Assembly: GCA_032622095.1 (NCBI GenBank) | Contig: CP136062.1 | Span: forward strand, 7,653,710-7,717,709 | Source: Siphonodentalium dalli | Lineage: Eukaryota > Mollusca > Scaphopoda > Gadilida > Siphonodentaliidae | DNA length: 64,000 nt | Reading direction: 5' to 3' | Shown: positions 10,100-22,734 of the stretch, in pieces | How positions within the stretch are numbered: the stretch's first letter is position 1 | How the letters are laid out: every line of letters starts with the position of its first letter | Program-made: the position numbers and the translations under genes | The notes under the pieces: generated by a model | Told to the model about the DNA's origin: nothing | The model's database searches: none | The model's input: only the letters and a program-made list of their open reading frames with translations

Positions 10100-12720
10100 G
10101 ACAAAAAATTGTCGCCGATTGCCACCAAACTTATATATAATAATCCCCATGATATGAGGAATCTAATGGTGCGGTTTAAATATGGCAAAAGTCGCGCCGT
10201 TCGCGTCAGGGGTTCCCGGAAGAGGGAGGGGCAAATTTTTTTCTGTCGCCGATTTTCACCAAACTTATATATAATCATCCCCATGATATGAAAAAACCAA
10301 CGGTGTGGTTTAAAAGTGCCGTCGTTCGAGTCAGGGATGCACGGAAGGGGAGAGGGGCACCTAAATTGAAAAACAAATTTTAGCGCCGATCTCCACCAAA
10401 TTGATATATATTCTTCGTCATGATATAAGGGATCTAAGTGTGCGATTTAACAACACCAAACCCATGATATGAAAAAACCAACGGTGTGGTTTAAAGTGGC
10501 GTCGTTCGAGCCATGGATGCACGGAAGGGGAGAGGGGCACCAAAATTGAAAAACTAATTTTAGCGCCGATCTCCACCAAATTGATATATATTCTTCTTCA
10601 TTATACAAGAAATCAAATTGTGCGCTTTAACAACGCCAAATTGTTGTCTTTTGGTTGAGAGATTGGGAGGGGGTGGGCACTAAATTTGATAATAATTGGT
10701 TAAGTCGCCGATTGCCACCACACTTATACAAAATCATCCCCATGGTATGAGGAGTCTAATGGTGTTGCTTATATATGTCAAATGTGGCCTCATTCGAGTC
10801 AGGGTTGCATTGAAAGGGAAAGGGGCACCAAAATTGATGCACAATTTGTTTGCGCCAATTTCCACCAAATTGATACACGTTCTTATCCAAGATACGAGGA
10901 ATCTAATCGTGTGATTTAAAGACGCCATAGTGGTGCTGTTTGTTTGAGAGATGGGGGGGGTGTGGATTGGCACCAAATTTGATATAAAAAAATTGTTTAG
11001 TCGCCGATTATCACCAAACTTATAAACAACCATCTCCATGATATCAGGAGTATAATCGTGTGGTTTAAGGATGTCATAAGTTCGGCCATTCGAGTCAGTG
11101 GTGTATAGAGATGAGAGGGACACAACAAATTATATCGATATGTTTAGTGCCGATTTCCACCAGATTGATACATATTCTTCTCTGTGATACGAGGAATCTT
11201 ATCTTGTCGTTTAGATACACCAAATTTGTGCCCTATGGGTGAGAGATATGGGGACCTTAAATTTGATATGAATTTGTATACTCGCCAATTTTCACCAATT
11301 TCATATATATGCATCTCTAATCTCTAATGAGTCTTAGTGTGTGCAGCTTTAGACTGAAATGGGGACGGGAGGGTCACTAAGACTGATACAAAATAGTTTT
11401 AGTGCTAATTACCATCACATTCAGACACGTTCTTCTCAAATGATACAAGAAATCAAATCGTGCTGTCTGCATTTCTGTCTGTCTGCCTTTCTGTCTGTCT
11501 GCGTGCGTTCTATATATAACTTCACGCGGTACAATCGAGATTGTACCAAGGCTTTCTAAGAGGGGTAACTGTTTACAGGGAAGATAACGGTGCGGGTAAA
11601 AAAATTCTAAAATGACGCTGTTGGTGTCAGGGGAAGAAAGGGGGAGGTCGGCAAAATTTAAAATATATCGTGAAATAGTTTTGTCGCCGATTTCCACCAA
11701 ACGAATACATAATCACCTTCGCAACATGGCGTTGTTCGAGTCAACGTTGCATCAACAATTGATTTAATAAACTATTTTTAGCCCAGATTTCCACCAAATT
11801 GATATATTATTCTTCTCTGTGATACGAGGAATCTTATTGTGTCGTTTAGATACACCAAATTTGTGCCCTATGGGTGAGAGATATGGGGACCTTAAATTTG
11901 ATATGAATTTGTATATTCGCCAATTTTCACCAATTTCATATATATGCATCTCTAATCTCCAATGAGTCTTAGTGTGTGCAGATTTAGACTGAAATGGGGA
12001 CGGGAGGGTCACTAAGACTGATACAAAATAGTTTTAGTGCTAATTACCATCACATTCAGACACGTTCTTCTCAAATGATACAATAAATCAAATCGTGCTG
12101 TCTGTATTTCTGTCTGTCTGTCTTTCTGTCTGTCTGCGTGCGTTCTATATATAACTTCACGCGGTACAATCGAGATGGCACCAAGGCTTTCTAAGAGGGG
12201 TAACTGTTTACAAGGAAGATAACGGTGCGGGTAAAAAATTTCTAAAATGACGCTGTTGGTGTCAGGGGAAGAAAAGGGGGAGGTCGGCAAAATTAAAAAT
12301 ATATCGTGAAATAGTTTTGTCGCCGATTTCCACCAAACGAATACATAATCACCTTCGCAACATGGCGTTGTTCGAGTCAACGTTGCATCAACAATTGATT
12401 TAATAAACTATTTTTAGCCCAGATTTCCACCAAATTGATATATTATTCTTCTCTATGATACGAGGAATATCATCGTGTGATTTAAAGACGTCAAATTGCT
12501 GTCTGTTGGGTGAGAGATATGGGTAATAACTATTCTCAGAATTTGTTTAGTTGCTGATTACCACCAAACATATATATAATCATCGGCAGTATATCATGCA
12601 TCCGTGATTCTAATGGGAGTGGTTTAAATATGTCAAAAGAGGCAAACGCTGGTACAAATTTATTTGGCACCAATTTCCACCGAATTCATGCAGGTTTTTC
12701 TCTAATAATATACCATGAAT
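10100..12720 (+). repeat. Degenerate ~150-bp tandem array (GCCGATT-CCACCAAA units)
   Basis: Units contain GTCGCCGATTNCCACCAAACTTATATA, then a CATGATATGAGGAATCTAAT block, then GTTCGAGTCAGG and a purine-rich GAGGGGCACCAAA. They alternate between a CTTATATATAATCATC form and a TTGATATATATTCTTC form, so the real unit may be a pair. Identity is low at the left and higher at the right, where a 635-bp duplication is superimposed. Confidence 0.8.
11165..12455 (+). repeat. Recent tandem duplication, period ~635 bp
   Basis: TCTGTGATACGAGGAATCTT at 11181 recurs at 11816, and TCTATGATACGAGGAATATC at 12452 begins a diverging third copy. Each unit includes (CTGT)n, GCGTTCTATATATAACTTCA and the ~150-bp subunits. 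The 5' part of the unit (CTGTCTGT...GTTCTATA) resembles the start of the element at about 9937, so the duplicated block may be an internal copy of the element head. Confidence 0.85.
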
Positions 12721-12799
12721 TAAATCACATTTGGTGTTGTTTGCGTCGCGGGTGGCGAGTGGATATGCACTAGCATTGATAACATTGCTATTCGCCTTT

Positions 12800-13700
12800 A
12801 TCCACATATAAGTTATATACAGTCACCCAGGCCATGTCCATATCATTTTAAGTAGTTTTGGACGTTCACATTTCACAATCCCGACATATGGTGACCCACT
12901 TAAATCACTTGAACAATTATATCTTCTTAACGGTCATAGTTATATGGGAATAGCAATCAGGGCATTTACAAAATGAGCTAGCAAAAAGAGATACATAGAA
13001 GAAGCATTAAACGTATATTTATCATTATATTGAAGAGATACATATATTCGTGCAAACTGAGAGACCCCGAACCGTCAGAGGATTGTATATATATTATAAC
13101 AAAATTGAGTCTGTTCCATTCAATACAGTTTCCACAAAAAAGTTACAATTTGTCAAGAGATATGGAAGGCCTGTTCAAAAATAGTGGTCACAGTGTGCAG
13201 TCAAATATAGAAAATGCAGTTAGTGGCATAATACTTTTCAGGATCCTCCCAATACTGTACATCTGACAAGGGTTTTATAACAGACTCATCGACTGACATA
13301 AACAACTCAAAATCTCGCTCTCTGCTTGGCACATGTAGCTAATATTTATGCGCATCAACATTTCGTTAAAACTGAGAATATTTAGCCAATATATAGCACC
13401 ATGAACAGAGGAGCATCTGGAAATTTCTTTGAAACATCTGTATCTTCATCGAGATAGCCAGGTGTCCTCGAGAACTTAGTCCAACCCACTAAATTGATTG
13501 ATATATCTCAATATTTAAAACCCAATTATCATCTTTTATCGAACTAATGTGTTTATGATGTTCATGTATCATATAACGTCTAATGTATACGCAGTTGTAA
13601 ATAAATACATACTTCATTATTGTTGGAACGGATTAATCGCGACAAACAGAATGACAATTGACAAGGTGAGCCACTACTTATATCCCATGACTGTAATAAT
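12800..13700. other. AT-rich DNA, nothing recognised
   Basis: No repeat, RNA gene or domain-bearing frame is apparent. It may be an interior of the long H3 unit or old host sequence. Confidence 0.5.
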
Positions 13701-13848
13701 CATGTTTTATGATGCTATTTGAATATACAATTTATGAGAAAACGTATAACACTTTTAAGCAAGAGCATTCTCTATCCCCAACAAATATCCACAGCATACA
13801 GATGGTTTCTCATCGCATTAACCTGGGCAACGCCGAGTAACCCTGCTA

Positions 13849-14885
<1,037 letters not shown>

Positions 14886-15070
14886 TCTCATATATATTTT
14901 GAAGACCTCTGTCTGTCTGAATGTCCTTTATAGAATCGAAAACGGGTTGACCGATCGAGACCAAACTTCCTATCTAAAGGTAAAATCCCACGGGAATCGT
15001 CGACGTCGCATTTGGGACAAGCTCTGAGCACCGATTATCCACTCCCAATCATCAAGATCACCGCAAACGC
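14886..15070 (+). mobile_element. Helitron-like 5' fragment, H4 type
   Basis: TCTCATATATATTTTGAAGACCTCTGTCTGTC directly follows CTAG, then TTATAGAATCGAAAACGGG and CGATCGAGACCAAACTTCCT. Similarity fades by about 15070 and no 3' hairpin or CTAG is seen, so the right part is lost or diverged. Confidence 0.55.
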
Positions 15071-16410
15071 CACTTCGGGGGTCGAAGCAACAACGTTCTG
15101 TATAGCAACCACCACAGCGCCGCAGGCGCTGTGTTGCTTTTCAAATTTAGGCGTGAATGACGTCATTAATTTTTACAATACCATGAAACAGAATTTCGAC
15201 GCGATGAAAATCCGGACAAGAAAAATGGGTTAAAAATCACATGACTTCCATCCCGCTTTTGCATAGTATCCTGGGAACAATAATATCAAATTGTGAAATC
15301 ACGGAATTGGAAGTTGACCAAGTGGAATGGTTATGAAATTAACAACTTCAGTTTTTCTGAACAATTCCTATGTTATGTATGCTTATGAATTAGTTTCATT
15401 TTGACCATTTTCGTTGGTTAGCTGACCGAAAACCAGCGAAGACATCATGACATGGTACATGACGTCATTTACGTCAGTTGGTTTTGTGGGCCAGAATCCA
15501 GACACATCTGGTCTTTACAGGAAACACCGATTTCACATCACTAGACTAAACGCAATTATATATACAAAATGGCCAAAGGACATTTTATATACAATATGCA
15601 CACAATAAATATGGGATCCCTCCCTACAAACGTGTTGTTTGTTTGTTTGGTTTTCATTGTTTCTTTTTTGTTTGTTCTTCTTTTAAGACTAGTGAGTGCA
15701 TATAAGATTATATTCTTCATCATGTTTTCAAATGTCATTTTGACTATCAGTTTGAATTGTTGACCATGCAATGAGCTAATTCAGCTGCCTTCCACAATAT
15801 ATACACTTAAATGTAATTAAAAGACTTCTCTAAAGACCTTTTTTTAGAACAATAAGCCTTTTTACTGGTTCGCGATTTTCAAGATGGCCGATGGTTCCAT
15901 ATGGTCCGATTCCTACCTTTTTATCCAACCCACCGGTAAAAGCCGGTAAAAGGTCAAGTTGAGAAGTAGCATCCATTTCGACCATTTGTAAACATTCGAC
16001 AGCTGAGTGCGAGAAATTGTTATCAACATTTTATGGCTTAATTTCATTTATTCTGAGTGCAACTACGTGTTTAAGAATTGTTTTGTGGCCCTGTCATCTA
16101 TAGAGTTAGGAGCTGGTGACGATGCAGACATCCATACGCCCTTTTTGTCAACGAACTTCCCATAAGTTACTGATAAATAGCGAGTTCTTGCGTTAAACAA
16201 ATAACTCAAAAACATACGTGATACATCCAATACATCTACTGTGCGAAACCTATGTATCGTATGTATCCAGGGTGAGTGTTTAAATAGTTTTATGAAGTTC
16301 TCGCACCTGCGATACGATAACGACATGTTGCCATTTTATTTTGGGAATTCCCAGACTGGAGTCATATGCTAAACATAGATGCTACTTGTTAACTTTGACC
16401 TCCGGAGACC
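15071..16410. other. Mostly single-copy DNA
   Basis: No repeat family is evident over most of the span. Frames at 15556-15771 (-) and 15569-15763 (+) overlap on opposite strands and are low-complexity hydrophobic. The frame at 16063-16326 is listed separately. A lone CAAGATGGCCGATGG near 15881 resembles the start of the CAAGATGGC repeat unit but is not followed by the rest of it. Confidence 0.5.
16063..16326 (-). CDS. Unrecognised 87-codon open frame
   Basis: The frame starts at an ATG on the minus strand at 16326, downstream of AATAAAATGGCAAC, and ends at a TAG near 16063. The predicted protein is Arg/Ser rich with aromatic residues spread along it and has no low-complexity repeats, unlike most frames in this window. 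I recognise no domain. An early CAG/GTGCGAG could be a 5' splice site after seven codons, so this could be a first exon, a decayed gene or chance. Composition is the only argument for coding. Confidence 0.2.
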   Translation of the reverse strand: MSLSYRRCENFIKLFKHSPWIHTIHRFRTVDVLDVSRMFLSYLFNARTRYLSVTYGKFVDKKGVWMSASSPAPNSIDDRATKQFLNT

Positions 16411-18005
16411 AAATGTCCATGTCGATAAAGTAAACGATGGTAGCATATATACCCATCATTGGTGGTATAGCTGACCGATTTATCTCTGATAAAATATGGA
16501 CGATGGTTCACCTGATAAACATGGACATGCTGGAGCTTGAATTGGGCGCAATTTACAAATTATGAGTACTGGTAAACGAAATTTTAGCATAAAACTGAAG
16601 TTTTGAGTGCAGCAGAATTATTCTGTGCCTACATGTATGTGCATGGAAACAGCCACATCACTCAAACACACCACAGTGTTACATTTTTTGTCGACAAGTC
16701 ACCTCAAGCAGACTAATTGGCTACAATTTAAACCTGCACTGGTCATGTTTTACATCAAATTTTAGAGACCTGCCACATATAGCGATGTAGTTTGCTCTTA
16801 TGGCTAGTCGAAAAGCATTTATTTCAGTTGTGTACTGACCCTCGATGTTCAGTGCGTGATTTGTTACCATGACATTCATTAAAGGTACACATATGGGCTC
16901 ATAACGGACAAAAAAGGGAGATTTTCGAGGTGAAAATTAGAAGCAAATATTGTCCCAGATGGGTTAATATTGGCTTCTCATTGATTACCACCGACTCAAA
17001 TAATATAATATGCCACGTGCTACAAGTTCCCTAATTGTTTGTTGGTCAATGTTGATAGGAAACCCACTACTGTGCCCAAATGAGAAAAATGATCATTTTT
17101 GTGCTTTAAAGTGACAACAGCGTCAATGACATGCCATCTGAAAATGACACAAATCTGTCCCTGGACTCTTCACATTTGAAACTAAAATACAAAATCTCTA
17201 TCCGTGACTTTGTTTTCGTCTTATTAACCCTTTCCTGATCCCAGCCCTGTTTACAATTGCAACACAAAATATCTTAAAATGAACACGAAAAGTCACCATG
17301 TGAGGTCCATGTCGATAAAGTAAACGATGGTAGCATATATACCCATCATTGGTTTTATAGCTGACCGATTTCTCTCTGATAAAATATGGACGATGGTTCA
17401 CCTGATAAACATGGACATGCTGGAGCTTGAATTGGGCGCACTTTACAAATTATGAGTACTGGTAAACGAAATTTTAGCATAAAACTGAAGTTTTGAGTGC
17501 AGCAGAATTATTCTGTGCCTACATGTATTTGCATGGAAACAGCCACATCACTCAAACACACCACAGTGTTACACTTTGTGTCGACAAGCCACCTCAAGCA
17601 GACTAATTGGCTGCCATTTAACCCTGCACTTGTCATGTTTTACATCGAATTTTAGAGACCTGCCACAGATAGCGATGTAGTTTGCTCTTATGGCTAGTCG
17701 AAAAGCATTTATTTCAGTTGTGTACTGACCCTCGATGTTCAGTGCGTGATTTGTTACCATGACATTCAATAAAGGTACACATATGTCATATGGGCTCATA
17801 ACGGACAAAAAAGGGAGATTTTCGAGGTGACAATTAGAAGCAAATATTGTCCCAGATGGGTTAATATTGGCTTCTCATTGATTACCACCGACTCAAATAA
17901 TATAATATGCCACGTGCTACAAGTTCCCTAATTGTTTGTTTGTCAATGTTGATAGGAAACCCACTACTGGACCCAAATGAGAACAATAATCATTTTTGTG
18001 CTTTA

Positions 18006-18456
18006 GGCTACAGTGAAGTAATTATTTCCCATAGGCCTCAGTGTTAACATATATTGGCCTGCAGCCCTGACTATCCACGAATTGTGATAAATGAGTACAT
18101 GGTCACCACGATTGGCATCTGCGCAAAGTTTCTGCATGAAAAAAATCATATCGTCGAGCATGGAAAGTACCTTTAAATTTGGGATTTATAATCGTGAGTC
18201 AGAATTGCATGAACAAAATATTGACATTTTTTACCTCACACCAAAAAAAATAAATCAAGGAACCACGAGCGTTACAATGTGCCAATGTTTTGTTTGGAGT
18301 CTGAAATTTCAAGAGGAGTGATTGCATGTATTTTATATGTTTAAACATCGAAACTACTATTAACAGACCAGAGCCCATAATGTTTTTAATTCTGTCCTGC
18401 ATCTTGGTCCAAAATCCGTTGGAGGGCGCTACCAATCGAATTACTTCACTGTAACC
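18006..18456. mobile_element. 451-bp MITE with 18-bp terminal inverted repeats, copy 1
   Basis: The left end GGCTACAGTGAAGTAATT matches the reverse complement of the right end with one mismatch (GGTTACAGTGAAGTAATT). It is flanked by TA on both sides. The empty site is preserved in tandem copy 1, where GTGCTTTA runs straight into AAGTGAC (near 17101-17114), which fixes the insertion boundaries. TA duplication and a TACAGTG motif fit non-autonomous Tc1/mariner-type elements. The internal 76-codon frame at 18091-18321 is not recognisable as a transposase. Confidence 0.88.
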
Positions 18457-19348
18457 TAAAGTGACAACAGCGTCAATGACATGCCATCTGAAAATGACAC
18501 AAATCTGTCCCTGGACTCTTCACATTTGAAACTAAAATACAAAATCTCTATCCGTGACTTTGTTTTCGTCTTATTAACCCTTTCCTGACCCCAGCCCTGT
18601 TTACAATTGCAACACAAAATATCTTAAAATGAACACGAAAAGTCACCATGTGAGGTCCATGTCGATAAAGTAAACGATGGTAGCATATATACCCATCATT
18701 GGTTTTATAGCTGACCGATTTCTCTCTGATAAAATATGGACGATGGTTCACATGATAAACATGGACATGCTGGAGCTTGAATTGGGCCCACTTTACAAAT
18801 TATGAGTACTGGTAAACGAAATTTTAGCATAAAACTGAAGTTTTGAGTGCAGCAGAATTATTCTGTGCCTACATGTATTTGCATGGAAACAGCCACATCA
18901 CTCAAACACACCACAGTGTTACACTTTGTGTCGACAAGCCACCTCAAGCAGACTAATTGGCTGCAATTTAACCCTGCACTGGTCATGTTTTACATCAAAT
19001 TTTAGAGACCTGCCACAGATAGCGATGTAGTTTGCTCTTATGGCTAGTCGAAAAGCATTTATTTCAGTTGTGTACTGACCCTCGATGTTCAGTGCGTGAT
19101 TTGTTACCATGACATTCATTAAAGGTACACATATGGGCTCATAACGGACAAAAAAGGGAGATTTTCGAGGTGAAAATTAGAAGCAAATATTGTCCCAGAT
19201 GGGTTAATATTGGCTTCTCATTGATTACCACCGACTCAAATAATATAACATGCCTCGTGCTACAAGTGCCCTAATTGTTTGTTGGTCAATGTTGATAGGA
19301 AACCCACTACTGGGCCCAAATGAGAACAATGATCATGTTTGTGCTTTA

Positions 19349-19799
19349 GGCTACAGTGAAGTAATTATTTCCCATAGGCCTCAATGTTAACATATATTGG
19401 CCTGCAGCCCTGACTATCCACGAATTGTGATAAATGAGTACATGGTCACCACGATTGGCATCTGCGCAAAGTTTCTGCATGAAAAAAATCATATCGTCGA
19501 GCATGGAAAGTACCTTTAAATTTGGGATTTATAATCGAGAGTCAGAATTGCATGAACAAAATATTGACATTTTTTACCTCACACCAAAAAAATTAAATCT
19601 AGGAACCACGAGCGTTACAATGTGCCAATGTTTTGTTTGGAGTCTGAAATTTCAAGAGGAGTGATTGCATGTATTTTATATGTTTAAACATCGAAACTAC
19701 TATTAACCGACCAGAGCCCATAATGTTTTTTATTTTCTCCTGCATCTTGGTCCAAAATCCGTTGGAGGGCGCTACCAATCGAATTACTTCACTGTAACC
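19349..19799. mobile_element. 451-bp MITE, copy 2
   Basis: It has the same length and ends as the copy at 18006-18456 with only a few substitutions. The left flank is the tandem unit (GTGCTTTA). The right flank is TATACAGACTGG, unlike the AAGTGAC expected from the unit, so the tandem array terminates at this right end. That suggests recombination or repair using the MITE as the breakpoint. Confidence 0.85.
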
Positions 19800-19801
19800 T
19801 A

Positions 19802-20370
19802 TACAGACTGGATTCCAACGAGAGATGTTTTCTATTGACAAGAGCTAGCTAGCAAGCGCATGAAACTGTTCGCGCGAAAGATTTCCCCAGTGATATTTTG
19901 GGATATAGCGACCATGTAAACATTTATATTTGTCATATATAAACGTGGGAAGTTGCTAGCTTTAGTTTGGCATGGATGTGTATGAGTTGTTTTAACGAGA
20001 TACGTGGTGGCAAGGTGGTTGTACTGTAGTGTTCCGCGGAATCCGCCACTCCAACTTTGGTGAAAGTATTCAACATTTTGAAATACCATGACTGACACAT
20101 CCACAGTTGGAAACCACGTATATAGATGGAAATTGTTGTGATAGTTTGATGTATTTGTGTGGTTGCTCCACTACGTGCCACGTGCGATCATATTATTGAC
20201 CATATTCGGAGGTGTTAAGAATTAACGCTCTTTATTACAATCGAAGCTGCTAAACGGCTACCCATGCGTAAAAACGGATGCAAAACGAAACGCGGAATGC
20301 AATTATCTCGATTAAAAAGCAGAATGGGTTGTTGTGTCATATATGTCATAGGAACAGGGGATTTTTTCAT
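19802..20370. other. Single-copy DNA with a short shared repeat end
   Basis: No gene is recognised; the overlapping minus-strand frames at 19832-20181 lack known motifs. GTGGTTGCTCCACTACGTGC and the following GTGCGATCATATTA at about 20158-20195 recur at about 61530-61563, so this marks the end of an interspersed repeat. ACGCTCTTTATTA occurs at 20226. Confidence 0.5.
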
Positions 20371-20761
20371 CGGGTCAGTCTTTGAGGGACGGGTACCATG
20401 AATTAATTCATGAAAAAAAAAATGCGTGTTGTGCTGTCGTTCATAGGAAGGGAAGGGGGGATTTCATCGGGTCATGTTTTTCCGCCCGAAAAAGGTGGAA
20501 TAAAGGCCGAAAAAAAAAAAAAAAAAAAACACGACGCCCGTGCAGCGCATGCGCAGACGAGATCTCGGAAACGGGTGGAGCTATCGACTTGAAATTTGCT
20601 ATGTGAATGTATCTTGCCCCGGATACGAATTGTATCGGGTCGCCGAGCCCGTGCGACACCAACTTCGCGCATGCGCAGACCAGATCTCGGAAACGGGTGG
20701 AGCTATCGACTTGAAATTTGGTTTTTTGAATAGCCCGGACAACGTCGGGCTCATCGGCTAG
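20371..20761 (+). mobile_element. Helitron-like 3' portion, family H4
   Basis: A 5'-truncated element containing an A20 run (20510-20529) and 122-bp-type units. It ends AATAGCCCGGACAACGTCGGG, then CTCATCGGCTAG. The terminal hairpin is CCC-G-GAC-AAC-GTC-GGG with CTAG about ten bases on, the same design as in H1. The next element starts immediately with TCTCAGATATATTTTGAAG. Confidence 0.6.
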
Positions 20762-21000
20762 TCTCAGATATATTTTGAAGACCTCTGTTTGTCTGTATAT
20801 TTGTTTGTCATTAATACAAATCTACGATTCTCGACCGATCGGGACGAAACTTGGTAGGTGTGTGTAGTTTGACCAGGCGGTCGATATTGTCGTATTGGCG
20901 AGCCCGTGCGGCGCCCACTTCGCGCATGCGCAGACGATATCTCGGAAAGAGGTGGAGCTATCGACTTGAAATTTGCTATGTGAATGTATCTTGCCCCGGT
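20762..21000 (+). mobile_element. Helitron-like element, H4, 3'-truncated
   Basis: It begins TCTCAGATATATTTTGAAGACC, with GACCGATCGGGACGAAACTT and GTTTGACCAGGCGGTCG, then one 122-bp-type unit. It stops at CTTGCCCCGGT, where another complete H4 5' end starts. Either the second element inserted here or the 3' end was deleted. Confidence 0.6.
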
Positions 21001-21621
21001 TCTCATATATATTTTGAAGACCTCTGTTTGTCTGTATGTTTGTTTGTCATTAATACAAATCTACGATTCTCGACCGATCGGGACGAAACTTGGTACGTGT
21101 GTGTAGTTTGACCAGGCGGTCGACGTTGTCGTATTGGCGAGCCCGTGCGGCGTCCGCTTCGTGCATGCGCAGACGAGATCTCGGAAACGGGTGGAGCTAT
21201 CGACTTGAAATTTGCTATGTGAATGTATCTTGCCCCGGATACGAATTTTATCGGGTCGCCGAGCCCGTGCGGCGCCAGCTTCGCGCATGCGCAGACGAGA
21301 TCTCGGAAACGGGTGGAGCTATCGACTTGAACTTTGGTATGTGAATGTATCTTGCCCCGGATACGAATTTTATCGGGTCGCCGACCCCGTGCGACGCAAG
21401 CTTCGCGCATGCGCAGACCAGATCTCGGAAACGGGTGGAGCTATCGACTTGAAATTTGCTATGTGAATGTATCTTGCCCCGGATACGAATATTATCGGGT
21501 CGCCGAGCCCGTGCGACACCAGCTTCGCGCACGCGCATACCATATCTCGGAAACGGGTGGAGCTATCGACTTGAAATTTGGTTTTTTGAATAGCCCGGAC
21601 AACGTCGGATTCATCGGCTAG
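21001..21621 (+). mobile_element. Helitron-like element, H4, complete
   Basis: It starts TCTCATATATATTTTGAAGACC and ends ATAGCCCGGACAACGTCGGA-TTCATCGGCTAG at 21621. The last base of the hairpin stem has changed (GTCGGA). It contains the 122-bp tandem array. Minus- and plus-strand frames of 75-135 codons through it reflect absence of stops in the repeat, since a 122-bp unit shifts frame each time and cannot encode a repeating peptide. Confidence 0.65.
21056..21600 (+). repeat. 122-bp tandem repeat
   Basis: GATCTCGGAAACGGGTGGAG recurs at 21177, 21299 and 21421, with a changed copy at 21543, a strict 122-bp period. Each unit also carries ATGTGAATGTATCTTGCCCC and GCTTCGCGCATGCGCAGAC. The same unit is found in 20540-20740 and at about 14640-14780. 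Confidence 0.92.
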
Positions 21622-21810
21622 TCTCATATATATTTTGAAGACCTCTGTTTGTCTGTATGTTTGTTTGTCTGTCATTTATACAAATCTACTATTCTTGACC
21701 GATCGGGACGAAACTTTTGACCAGGCGGTCGACATTGTCGTATTGGCGAGCCCGTGCGGCGCCCGCTTCGCGCATGCGCAGACGAGATATCGGAAACGGG
21801 TAGTAGTATG
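21622..21810 (+). mobile_element. Helitron-like 5' fragment, H4
   Basis: TCTCATATATATTTTGAAGACC follows the CTAG at 21618-21621. The sequence continues through GACCGATCGGGACGAAACTT and one partial 122-bp unit, and is lost after ATCGGAAACGGGTAGTAG. Confidence 0.55.
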
Positions 21811-22006
21811 TGCGTCTTCTTAGCGTCAATCGTAAAATTGGGCATAAGTGTATTTTGAGTATGTTAGTACTATAGTACTATATATTTGAGTACTATATAT
21901 TTTCGACATGGGCGTCAGAGCGTCACGTGTGTATATTTTTGGCTAACAAATTGGTTCATTGTGTGAAGTTGCTTTTTTTGTAATCTCGGCCGATTATTGC
22001 GTGTCT

Positions 22007-22283
22007 GCATACATATTTATATAACATGTATGTATTTGTCATCTGTATATATGCTCTCCTAAATGGAGGTTAACAATAAACTTATTGTGAAATTAAGAAC
22101 TTGCCACGATTGAACTAAGTGCCAGTAACAAATTAAGACTATTGTCGTTGTGTATGTCACTAGCATATGGGCGCACGCTTGGTACGAGATAATATACATA
22201 ACAATAATAATGCATGTTTTGTATTCCGGTTGTCAGTTTTATCGCACGATTGTAATGGCGTCATTGAAAGATTTTTTATCGGG
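22007..22283 (+). repeat. ~275-bp interspersed repeat, copy 1 (copy 2 at 25720-25993)
   Basis: The stretch from GCATACATATTTATATAACA to GAAAGATTTT-ATCGGGG occurs twice in the same orientation with about 95% identity by eye. The 108-codon frame at 22150-22476 overlaps it; the second copy has single-base deletions that break that frame, so it is not conserved as protein. Confidence 0.85.
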
Positions 22284-22734
22284 GGTCTCAGTCATACCAG
22301 GTAGCGTCGAGAATACTGTAACGGTACCCAATTACTGGCTATGTCACAACCGTAAAGCTGTATTTTTTAAAACTGTTTTTACAATTCGTTCCGGCACTTA
22401 TCATTTTACAATGCGCTACTGCATCAATAAAGGACTGTCCGATCAATATGCAAGATGCGTTGATCAAGGTCGTTAAACTATATGGACGAATCTTCCGGAA
22501 TATCGATATATCCGAACCATGATACATAGATTTAACAACACAAAATGGAAAATTTAAGCATTTTACTAACAATATTTGTATGTCAAAACCGTAAGGCTGT
22601 ATTACAAAACTTGTCTCCTTTAAAATATCGCATGCTTTCAAATTGATGTGCATAACATATAACATGGCGTATATTCTTTCTTTGATAATCTAATTGAACC
22701 TATTAATAATTGCTTTTTGTTGTCATGGTTGTTA

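Larger units (their letters stand above)
16411..19801. repeat. Three-copy tandem duplication (890-bp unit, two copies carrying a MITE)
   Basis: GTCGATAAAGTAAACGATGG begins at 16421, 17311 and 18661. Copy 1 to copy 2 is 890 bp; copy 2 to copy 3 is 1350 bp because of a 451-bp insertion plus its duplicated TA. The copies are almost identical by eye, so the duplication is recent. A 67-codon minus-strand frame (17198-17401 and 18548-18751) is duplicated with the unit, but I do not recognise it. Copy 3 ends exactly at the right end of its MITE. Confidence 0.92.

Noticed and set aside
17198..18751. The duplicated 67-codon minus-strand frames as a gene family
   Set aside because: They are copies within a recent tandem duplication; identity reflects age, not selection, and no domain is seen.
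18091..19664. The duplicated 76-codon frame inside the MITE as a transposase
   Set aside because: It is far too short, has no DDE/D motif, and is preserved only because the two copies arose by recent duplication.
21003..21410. A 135-codon minus-strand frame with Arg-rich repeats as a coding gene
   Set aside because: The 122-bp unit is not a multiple of three, so successive units are read in different frames; the same DNA is open in several frames because stops are scarce in the repeat.
22150..22476. A 108-codon frame as a gene conserved with the copy at 25.7-26.0 kb
   Set aside because: The second copy has single-base deletions that break the frame, so similarity is at the DNA level only.
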